The notes under the pieces: generated by a model
Seen by the model: the letters and a program-made list of their open reading frames with translations, nothing else
The model's database searches: none
Told to the model about the DNA's origin: nothing
Position numbers and translations under genes: made by a program
Source: Roridomyces roridus
Lineage: Eukaryota; Basidiomycota; Agaricomycetes; Agaricales; Mycenaceae
Assembly (NCBI GenBank): GCA_029378245.1
Contig: JARKIF010000011.1
Coordinates: 1,116,001-1,180,000 of the forward strand
Length of the DNA stretch: 64,000 nucleotides
Reading direction: 5' to 3'
In this document: positions 55,995 through 64,000 of the stretch, piece after piece
Layout: each line of letters starts with the position of its first letter
Position numbering within the stretch: the stretch's first letter is position 1

Positions 55995-56160
55995 GCCCCG
56001 TTGTTCTCTTCGCTCTCGGAGTTCAGTTCGCTCGGTCAGTGGAGGCAAGAAATCTTGTGCTCCGTGCCACCGTCTTGATTTTGTACTTGGTACATAACAG
56101 GCGGGTCGGACGGCGTTTCGTGTTCAATGTGCCGACATGTAGTATCGCTTGTATCCTTGA
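55994..56160 (+). pseudogene. hydrophobin 3'-flank remnant
   Basis: GTTTCGTGTTCAATGTGCCG (about 56119) followed by ATGTAGTATC matches the 3' flanks at 47490 and 48095. No hydrophobin coding sequence remains; the poly(T) tract marks its left edge. Confidence 0.45.
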
Positions 56161-56221
56161 AAGCTTCAGCTTTGAGCGCCCTCATCCGAGGGATGCCACA
56201 TACCTATGGAAAACCAGATGA

Positions 56222-57184
56222 TCACTCTGCTCGAGTTAAATCGGCCTCCTGCGCTGCCCTGAGGTCCTCCCAAGACGGAATTCCAAACAGTGCGGGTAGG
56301 CGATCCCAAATCCGCTGTCTCCCCGCATTGTATTGTGTTCTCCCTTCTCGACAGCAAGCCTCGCAAAGCATTTGCGGAAATGTTTCCGCCCACCAATAGG
56401 GTGGAAAATATCCCAAGGGTACGAGTAATTCCCTCTTCGTTAGTACGGAGAGGAGTGCCACGCGATTAGTGCGGCATGAGGCTTGACTACTGCATCCCGG
56501 TTGGTCCACGACACGCATACAGCTGAATGTGTCGTGTCCCTGGGCAAATATGAGAGAGTTCCGCGCACTGAGACAGGTGTGTTGTAGAGAGGGCGAAAGC
56601 TCAGACAAGATTTGCTCGATTGTGAGCGAGCACGAGACTTTGAGCATGGCAATAGGCATGGCCCATTGTATCCCAAGATTTTCTGCGAGGAGAAGGTGAG
56701 GGAAGGAGTCTTCGATGCCGAATGTGCTGGTGGCGGACAACGCGTCGTATTCTTCCAACGAGAGCGGCGAAGCGGTGGCCAAGTGAAGAAGTGCCCGATG
56801 ACGAAGGTAGCCGACGTCGTATTTCGTACTCAGGCGTAGAATTCCTTCGACGACAGGGAATGTCGTCGGTACAGGCGGTCTCTCGAAGAAACTGAAGGCC
56901 ATCAGCGCATGACGTGTAAATAGTAGATGAATGACGACGGACCTTGAATCGAAGATGGCTTTCAGAAAATACTCCGTATCCTCGGGTGAGTCGTGCAGGA
57001 CGACCATCGGACACCCTTCGATCATGGGCTGGTGCTCTGGCTGCGGAATCGCCAGCATGTCTTTGAAAACGGAGGATCGAGCAGCGAGGATGCTCCCAGC
57101 GACACGAAAGATGCGATTGCCCGCCTGGATGACGAGGCCACCCTCGGGAAACCAAAGATCGTCGACGCGGGTCAGTGAGTCCAT
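56222..57184 (-). CDS. BTB/POZ-domain protein 2
   Basis: Two exons (57184-56943 and 56891-56222) encode 303 residues: DLWFPEGGLVIQAGNRIFRV, SILAARSSVFKDMLAIPQPE, EDTEYFLKAIFDS, then SFFERPPVPTTFPVVEGILR and the C-terminal motif WDRLPALFGIPSWEDLRAAQ. It is closely related to BTB1 across the whole length, including the intron position. Here the intron is 51 nt and has no stop, so an unspliced message would encode 320 residues with a 17-residue insert after the BTB core. Both copies keep the NCCREGRTQY/EACCREGRTQY cysteine motif. Function inferred as for BTB1. Confidence 0.8.
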   Translation of the reverse strand: MDSLTRVDDLWFPEGGLVIQAGNRIFRVAGSILAARSSVFKDMLAIPQPEHQPMIEGCPMVVLHDSPEDTEYFLKAIFDSRSVVIHLLFTRHALMAFSFFERPPVPTTFPVVEGILRLSTKYDVGYLRHRALLHLATASPLSLEEYDALSATSTFGIEDSFPHLLLAENLGIQWAMPIAMLKVSCSLTIEQILSELSPSLQHTCLSARNSLIFAQGHDTFSCMRVVDQPGCSSQASCRTNRVALLSVLTKRELLVPLGYFPPYWWAETFPQMLCEACCREGRTQYNAGRQRIWDRLPALFGIPSWEDLRAAQEADLTRAE

Positions 57185-58245
57185 GGAGTCGTGGTGACGT
57201 GGTCAGGAACAAAGACGGAACGTGGGAAGATCTTTGTATCCGTTTGATGTGATGGGGCTCGTGATATCTCCGCTGATTCCTGATGGGATTCAACGCCGCC
57301 ACGTCTTCCGAGTCCCGGCACATCTCGGCAGATCTCGGCTGACTGTGTTTCAGCAAAAAAAAATACATGCGCTGGCATCATACGTCCCTTGGGAGTCGAA
57401 CCCACGGGGCTGTCCACTGCAAAGCGCTCCTCTCTCTCTCGGGTGGCCTCGCCTTTCTTACTGACTGATAAATTACGCTCGGGAATGGTCGGGGCCCGAG
57501 AAGAACCCGAGAACTGAACAAGTCGGTACGGCAACTGCGCCCGAGGCTTCGTTAAGAAGATTGGCGCGCTCTCTGGGAAGATGTGTTGACGAAGGTCAAT
57601 TTGAACGGTCAGGTACTAATGAACACATGTTCATGCCATGTCAATTCAAGACGGGCACATGTGTAAACTCGCCAAGATCATCAAGTGGACGCCGGGGACT
57701 TGACGGACGTCAGCCTGCGCAGCTCTCGTCAGCTCGCTTGAAGATCGGCAACGAATTGGGGAACTTGCCTCGCCATTTCCTCTCTGATCTCATCCCAGCT
57801 CGGGCATCAGCAAATTCGGAGATTCAAGCTGATACGTGCTGAAACGCGGAATCATGATGGTAGATCGGAATGGCATAGAATGGCTTGCAACGACACCACA
57901 ATGCTGCCGACACCTTGGCAATGCAACGGCAGGCTTGCAAACACACGGCATGCTTCCGATGAGATATCGGATTTTGACTTCCCACAGATTGTAATCTCCT
58001 GTTACCGTCGAATTTTCTAGCAGGACGGAACCGTCGTTGACGAAATCTCAAAGGCCGGACCCTGGAAGCACCCTGTACCTCCTGCATCGTCTAAGTATGT
58101 ACAGTATGTACACGGGGGACTTGTGAAATCGGAATTTTGGGGGGCAAGCGCCAATGCCGTTTTGATAAGGCCGAGCGGTCTGGACGCGGAGTGGATGGCC
58201 CGAATGGCGTGCTATGGCGGTATCACTGATCATTTATCATCCGTC
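57185..58245. other. intergenic; no gene seen
   Basis: Nothing supportable in frames or RNA motifs. A run of eleven A lies near 57354. Confidence 0.5.
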
Positions 58246-58842
58246 ATGAGACTGCGGCCGCAGACGGCTCTCTCTCTCCTCATCCACCACCATCTTTCCT
58301 TTCCTCCAGAGTCCAAGTCCCTCGACTGTCTCTGGGCCATCTTCTATGCCGTTGTTGTCAACTGCCCACAGTTTCCTTCCCGATACCGGCCCAAGCGGAG
58401 CAAGCACTTTAGTCTTGAAGCTGTCGTGGCCGCATACCATCCGCTGGACGTCGTGCAAGGTGCTCTCTCTCTTCTTTCCTTCCCTCCCTCTCCTGCCCGC
58501 ACCTTTCGACGAGCTGCATGAAGCCTCAACACACGAAGGCCTGGATACCGCGTCCCTCGTGGGCCGACTCATCGTCACAACTGAGAAGTCTTCGTCCTTG
58601 GTGCTGTCAAGCGTGCCACCGCTGGCCAAGAGGATCTGATCGTCGCTGTCTCCGCCAGGGCTCAAGTTCTTCTCATGCTCCTGGTTCCCCCATCCTTTGG
58701 ACATCTTGTCAAGTCCCTTCGCGCCGAACGCCGCAAACTCGCTCAAGCCTGTCGATCGCACGTCTTCAACTCCGTACCGCACAGCCCTTCAACTTCAAAG
58801 TCGCTGCCAAACCTCAAATTATACCTGTTTCTGAAGCTGTAG
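58246..58842 (+). CDS. hypothetical protein
   Basis: Two exons (58246-58459 and 58586-58842) with a 126-nt intron give 156 residues. Exon 1: MRLRPQTALSLLIHHHLSF, CLWAIFYAVVVNCPQFPSRY, HFSLEAVVAAYHPLDVVQ. Exon 2: EVFVLGAVKRATAGQEDLIV, VLLMLLVPPSFGHLVKSLRA. The acceptor (AACTGAG) was chosen because it alone keeps a long second exon. The protein is helical and basic; no domain is recognised. It could be a fragment of a longer gene, since neither end looks like a typical terminus. Confidence 0.4.
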
Positions 58843-59239
58843 CTAGTGCTTCCCCATGTGCCGGAGTCCTTCTCGACGTCTACCCTCGTCTACCCAACGA
58901 ACTCTCCCAAACCGCCCGTCCTTCATCTCCGCATGGTTATCACTATGCCGTCAACGGTCGATGTATCGTAGTCCCGTACATAGCATTTCCCAATTTATTC
59001 ATTTCATTTTTCTTCCGCCTTGATTTGTGTGAATGTGAGCAATATTATTATAAGCATTATTGAGCAATCATATGGGCTGGAATGGCCGCCAGTGTGCGGT
59101 GTTGCAATGCATTACAATGGTCATAGGCATGCCCACTGCTTGGCATCTGCCAAGCCTGCCGGAATTCTTGTGCGTGGGCAATGGCTGCCGAACCGATCGG
59201 AATGATTTCGGGAATTTCGGTCATTCTGCTGCATTCCGA
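58843..59239. other. inverted-word-rich spacer
   Basis: The stretch 59080-59265 is dense in TGGAATG/CATTCC and GGCAT/ATGCC words on both strands (for example CATTCCGATCATTGCAATG), suggesting a degenerate MITE-like or hairpin sequence. No exon. Confidence 0.35.
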
Positions 59240-60291
59240 TCATTGCAATGCAGCGGAATGATTTTCCCGTTTTCGTGATGGGAGACCGTATATCCCGGGA
59301 AGGTCGTTCCAGATCTTCGCCTGTTCCTCATTGAGCAAGCTACTGGCACCCGTGTGGCATGCCTGGCAGGCGTTGTAAACGTTAACGCTGGTGTTACGCA
59401 ATGATATTGGCCCGAGAGGATCAACACAAAGAGTGTTCTCAAGGGTCTCCCTGGCAAGAGCTGTCTGCAGACCGGTCGAGCAGCTCCGGTGTGTGGTATC
59501 GGTTTTGTATGCGCGGTAGGCCTGCCACTGCCTTTGCATTAGAGTCGAAGTCGCCAAGATGCAAACTCGTTTGTCGTTGTCAGAGAGGTGTGCGCGCGAG
59601 CCTCCCTCCATCAGGACGCCGTCCATGATTTCTTCGAGAATGTCCCGCTGGCTTTTCTTGTTGTTGCAAGCGTAGTATGCAGCAGGGAGGATGGCGACCA
59701 GCCCTGTTTCTCTGGCGAACTTGATAGCGTCGATGTGCATGCCGGGATAGTGGGCGATGGGTTGAGTTTGGGTGCGAGCCTGGTCGACGTTGATCTTGAA
59801 TTTATCTAGAGTGGAGGGGTAGCACGCTTCGAGGCGCTCCAGAGCTTCGTCACGCAGTTCCTCGAATTCGTACTTTTTACCCAGCCGCCACATGGCTGCG
59901 ACCTGATCGAACGTCTTTTGCGGCTTCTGGAAGAACTTTCTGAGGCGTATCGGGGATGTGTGAGCAGGATAGGGTGCGCTAAATCAGGGGGGACGCACCG
60001 ATCGTACAGAGCCAGCAAGACGAGCTCGACGTCTTTGGCCTTGTCGTCGTGCATCTGAACCAGCGGCTCACCATCAACCGTGGTTTCCTTCTCGCTTGGA
60101 GCGTGGTGTACTCCCAACATGTCCTTGAAGATGGCAGAGCTCGCGGCCAGGATGCTCCTATGGACGCGGAATTGCGTCGTCTCGGCCTGGAGGACGACAC
60201 TGCCGTCGAAGTACCAGATGCTGGACCGGGTTATCACATCGGTGCTGCCTCCTTCTCGGGAGGGCGGCGCCTTCGGGGGCAAGTCTTGCAT
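59240..60291 (-). CDS. BTB/POZ-domain protein 3
   Basis: Two exons (60291-59999 and 59939-59240) encode 330 residues. A Pro-rich start (MQDLPPKAPPSREGG) leads to the BTB fold: SSIWYFDGSVVLQAETTQFR, HRSILAASSAIFKDMLGVHH, PLVQMHDDKAKDVELVLLAL. The intron follows at YDR, the same place as in BTB1 and BTB2. After it come KFFQKPQKTFDQVAAMWRLG, KYEFEELRDEALERL and a C-terminus with CQACHTGASSLLNEEQAKIW and LPGIYGLPSRKRE. Identity to BTB1 and BTB2 is low, so this is an older member of the family. Likely adaptor function as for the others. Confidence 0.75.
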
Positions 60292-61254
60292 TTGTGTCCT
60301 AGGGGTTGTGAACAGTGGGCGGGAAAGACAAGGTCGCGGCTGTGGCGCTCGGATCATTCGGACGAACCAGATGATGCCCGAGCAATGCCCGAGTCCCTCT
60401 GAGCCAGAGCACGAACCTTTTCGACCACTGTCATGTGTGTTAGATTGGACAACTGATCGAATACAACAGCTGGGGGGCTTGAGCTCGCAAGCCCCCGTAT
60501 ATATAGTAAATCTAGTGCTGCGCCGCAGCGCTGCGCAGAATCCGGCGTAGCCGTAGAACCAGACTGCGCGGCGTCCCAAATAATCTCCAACCCGGGGTTT
60601 CTCCGTGCGCACACAGCGGGCTCATTTCCAACAATGTGGAAAGGCAAAAGACAAAGAAAAATTACACTGAGAAGATCACATTCCTCGATCCGTAATTCAT
60701 TGTATGCGCAGCATGTTAGACAAGGTTGAGACAAGGACTGTGATGCTCTCCAACTCAGTCCACAATTAATGGCAACCGGAACTTTTGGGATCTTCAGCCG
60801 TCGGTAAACTTGAGTAGAGAAGCCAAAGCTTATGCATGGAAGCCTCGTGGGTTTCAACCGCCTTCCACTTGACGATTGTGTTACTACATTGCAATTCTCA
60901 TGAAGTCCGTTGTACTCCGTGGCTGGAGTGGATAGAAGGGGTGCACTTAGATGCCGAGGGTTCTGCGCTATGAATAGGTCTTTACGGCGCTAGCTCTTGG
61001 GCGCCAATGAGAAGCATCACGAGTACTTCAGCGTCTCTACGAGTGCGCCATGTTCCCGGATTCACGAGCGTTCATTCTTCCAGAAGTTCTGATGCAGGAG
61101 GTTTGAAATGAGCGTCCGGTGGAAGCTTTCTTTCAGTGATGTATCCCAGTTTTTCCGTGTATTTACTAGGTACAAACATATTTGACCGAATTGACTCTCC
61201 ACCTTACAGCAAATCCACTATCTTACACATGCAAACGATGGCACCAGAACTTCT
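60292..61254. other. intergenic; no gene seen
   Basis: Upstream region of BTB3 and downstream flank of the caspase-like gene. TATATATAG at about 60497 could be a TATA box for BTB3 but is 200 nt away. Confidence 0.45.
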
Positions 61255-63133
61255 TCACGCAACAGGCGCAGCCCTCATTGTAAGCCGAACCATTGCAGTA
61301 TCCCACGACTCGGGATGTTCCTCCTCCCTTGCCTCCAACCTGCCGACTCCTGCATGCAACCGATCCTTGCGACGAATCCACTCCAAATGGAGCGGGTGCG
61401 TTGCGACGAAGAGTTTGAGAAACGCCGAACTGACGCTCTGTCCAGCAGGAAGGGTGAACTCCCACCCCCTGTTGGCCCCGAATCCGACTGATGCGATACC
61501 ACCGTACTTGTGAACCGGCGGGGTCCCATGGGTGTGCGTGTACACAGACTGACTCACAAATAAGCTCCGGAGAAAAAGCAGGAAGAATGCGGGCACGTAC
61601 CGTTATCTTGTACTCGTCTGTGTCAAAAATATAGAGATACGCCCAGATGTCGTCCGCACTGTGATTGACAATCTCAAACCCATACAAGACACCCTTCTCG
61701 CTGCCGATTTCCGCAACCAGCACGTTCTCGGCATCCATCTTGACGAGATTGTCGTAAGCGGGGTCCCGTATGCGCTCACCGCGTTCGCCGGTGAGGCGGT
61801 ACATGCGCAGCTCGCAGCGCTCACCAAACGGGCGGTCCGCAGATTCGTTCGTGCGCAACAGAAAGTCGTTGAAATGAGCGATTTCGTCGAGAATGGTAGG
61901 TATGTTGCTGTGGTTGTCCTGGAGAGGTATCTGCATATCCACCACACCGTCGACTCGCATCGCTGCCAGGCAGCGTTCAACGACTAGCACGCGACCAGCG
62001 TCACTGGTGCGGAGTACAACGTGTGCTTCCTCCGGCGCCGACTTCACGTATCGATGAGTGGCCGTGAGGCCAGTCTGGATCGTCGGAAACACCACGTCCA
62101 CGTACGGGAAGCCTTCCGCGAGGTGGACCTTCAGCGCGCCCTTGGTGTTGTTCCACCGATACAGCATGACCCGCGCATTCTCCGGAATGACCCAATCGCC
62201 CACTTGTAATAGCAGGCACTCGTGGATCTTGACGCTCCCGGCTTGAAAAAGCATCCCAGGTACCGCCGTCCCATTATGTTCATCGTACACTGCAAACTCG
62301 GTGCCCTCTACGACGCCCTCCACGCTACCCATGTCGACGACGAGAGAATAGGCCGGGGTATCATCATGGACTGCCGGGGCTCCACTGGACACCCGACGCA
62401 GAGGGAGAACGCCGGCTCCCCGAGGTGGAAGGGCGCAAGTGAAAACGAGGCGCCCGCCGTTGTCGCCGATGCAGCTGGGGCTCTGTTTGTCGAGCGTCGT
62501 TTGGTTGAGCGACGTATGAAGATCCTTGTATGTGGTAGGTCGGGTAGGGAGTAATAGACGAAGCTGGTCGATGAGCGCGCGTGTGAAGCGTCCGTGAACG
62601 ATCGAGTCTCCGGGCAAGGTGCATTCCCGGGCGAACTCATCCTGTTGGCACGCGGCGAGGATGACGCAGATTTGTGGAGCAGAGTGTTGGGTGTGTAGGA
62701 GGAGGTGGCGGTCTAGGCTGGGTGGAATGGGGAGCGATGGGAAGATGGCGCTGTGCGCGGTGCCAGCTGCTTCGTCAACCAACCCGCGTGCCATGCCGCT
62801 GCTGTGGCAGGAGTCGAGGATGACGGTCTGAAATAGGCAGATCAGATATAAGACTCCGTGAGAGGGGCACAGAAACGTACAATATTGTCACCCTTCCTAT
62901 CGGCTAGAGTGCACAGGAGGGCGAGGAGCACGTAGTCTGGAATCCCATGAACGTATTGCCCGTCAACGTCCGTATCGTGCTCGTCGTGCGGACAGATGGT
63001 CTCGATCTTGCCATCGGCGGACACGGGAGAGGTGGTGGTAGCCTCCACCCGACTGCCGTGCCCAGCGAAGAAGAAGATCATTGGCGTATCGCCGTTGTCG
63101 GGAATATTCACTGCGTTTTGGGAAAACTGGCAC
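61255..63133 (-). CDS. caspase-fold (peptidase C14) protein, 5' end missing
   Basis: Three exons can be joined: about 63133-62881, 62827-61601 and 61506-61255. The first holds NIPDNGDTPMIFFFAGHGSR with the catalytic His; the second begins TVILDSCHSSG with the catalytic Cys, so the dyad is complete. A long C-terminal region without catalytic role follows (DMGSVEGVVEGTEFAVYDEH, VVNHSADDIW-like strands) and ends YGGIASVGFGANRGWEFTLP to RLTMRAAPVA. This is the mushroom caspase-like family with a beta-rich tail. The usual N-terminus (ALLIGI plus an Asp-rich strand) was not found between 63134 and 63800, which holds repeat-like sequence. Either an insertion removed the start or the exons are too diverged to see. 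Confidence 0.7.
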
Positions 63134-64000
63134 TGCTACGGAAAGGGCATGGAATAATTGAAATATCCATTCTGCCCAAGCCATGGTCAGATCAATGATC
63201 CATGGGTGGACCGGCCGAAAACTTGGTGAGCGAGTCCCTTGCCTGGCCACCGATGGCCATTTGATTCAGCTACCCCGTGGACAGATTGCCTAACCAGCCA
63301 TGGCCAGTGTGGGTAGGTAATGTGCCAGAATGCAAATCTGCACCATATCCGTAGGGTGCATCCCCGCATGCCGACCAGATTGAATTTGCCGCTCCCGGAA
63401 AATCATGCCATAGAAGAACTTGATTCAAATGCATTGCCTTCAAACTAAGTACGTCTCTACAGAATACAAGCCACCAATTCTGTCGACGCGACGAAGTCAA
63501 TTCTACAGTGCTTACCGACCCGGGCGCCCTCCTTCGTGTCCAACTCGTAGTACTTGCGCCTCAAGCTCAAGTTCGCATTCAATGGTGCCCGCATTCCGAG
63601 CATGGCGATGTTGGCCGCACAGCGACAGGAGGAAAAATGGCGGACATTCCCCAGGATTGAAGCGTACCTTGGAGGATTCGTCGAGACTCGGCGCGATTGG
63701 TGACAGTTGGGCGGAAAATGGTGAAGGACTTGAACTCCGAAGGATTGCGGCCCCAGATTTATAAGGAGAATCAGCCGAGGTGGCCTAAGGAGCCATGGCA
63801 CGGACAGAAGGTAAGTCTATGCATGGATAGGTTGCAAAATATTTGAACTGTCTGCGGGATTGACCAAATGAGCCATGTTGTCTGGCCACATATTGCCGGA
63901 TCGGAGGATTCTTAATCTGGCCATGCTGTCGCCAGAATCCGGGGCCAGGTGAGCCAGAAAATCGGATGGGTAGGCTATATCAGAAAGCCCACCTGTCCAG
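63134..64000. other. unresolved region upstream of the caspase-like gene
   Basis: On the minus strand CTTATAAATC (about 63762) could be a TATA box, and open pieces near 63660-63540 could hold 5' exons. From 63190 to 63420, and again from 63880 to the window end, the sequence is dense in CTGGCCA/TGGCCAG and CCAGAAT words, suggesting a repeated element. Confidence 0.35.

Noticed and set aside
58237..58782. 181-codon minus-strand frame
   Set aside because: It is the shadow of the better supported two-exon plus-strand gene at 58246-58842.

Overview
The window is nuclear DNA of a filamentous basidiomycete, almost certainly an Agaricomycete (mushroom-forming fungus). The signs are many 45-60 nt GT-AG introns, a hydrophobin-like gene, a DUF6534-type membrane protein, an AIM9/APH-type kinase-fold protein, expanded F-box and BTB/POZ families, Zn2Cys6 clusters and a TET/JBP-like 2OG-Fe(II) oxygenase relic. 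The species cannot be named from sequence alone.

Positions 1-26,700 are a transposon nest. A pair of ~1.1 kb inverted arms (1901-3012 and 5767-6876) encloses a decayed TET/JBP-like gene, which carries two tRNA-headed SINE-like insertions with a shared body. To its right an interrupted plus-strand gene (from 7392) was hit by a 2.0 kb hAT-like element (7548-9576, 8-bp target duplication). That element itself holds a solo LTR (7978-9399). From 9781 to 25559 lies a very large Ty3/Gypsy retrotransposon read on the minus strand: 5' LTR 24155-25559, primer-binding site, gag, protease, RT/RNase H, integrase, then a polypurine tract and only 19 nt of 3' LTR. Between the integrase and the polypurine tract are four intron-containing genes in the opposite orientation (10294-16439), three of them mutually paralogous. 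This antisense cargo is the most unusual feature of the window.

Positions 26,700-46,200 look like ordinary gene space: a small hypothetical gene, an AIM9-like gene, another small hypothetical gene, an F-box pseudogene, a DUF6534 gene, a Pho80-type cyclin, a short Zn2Cys6 protein and a secreted GH35 beta-galactosidase.

Positions 46,900-64,000 are a locally duplicated, fast-evolving block: a cysteine-poor hydrophobin-like gene with a dead copy behind it, three BTB/POZ genes, two near-identical small secreted proteins with eight introns each, two divergent F-box genes, one unrecognised gene and a caspase-fold (peptidase C14) protein whose 5' end is not recoverable. Hydrophobin 3' tails lie next to both of the closely related BTB genes, which suggests that a hydrophobin plus BTB pair was copied as a unit.

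Exon boundaries were assigned by eye from splice signals, reading-frame continuity and family resemblance. No search or alignment program was run.
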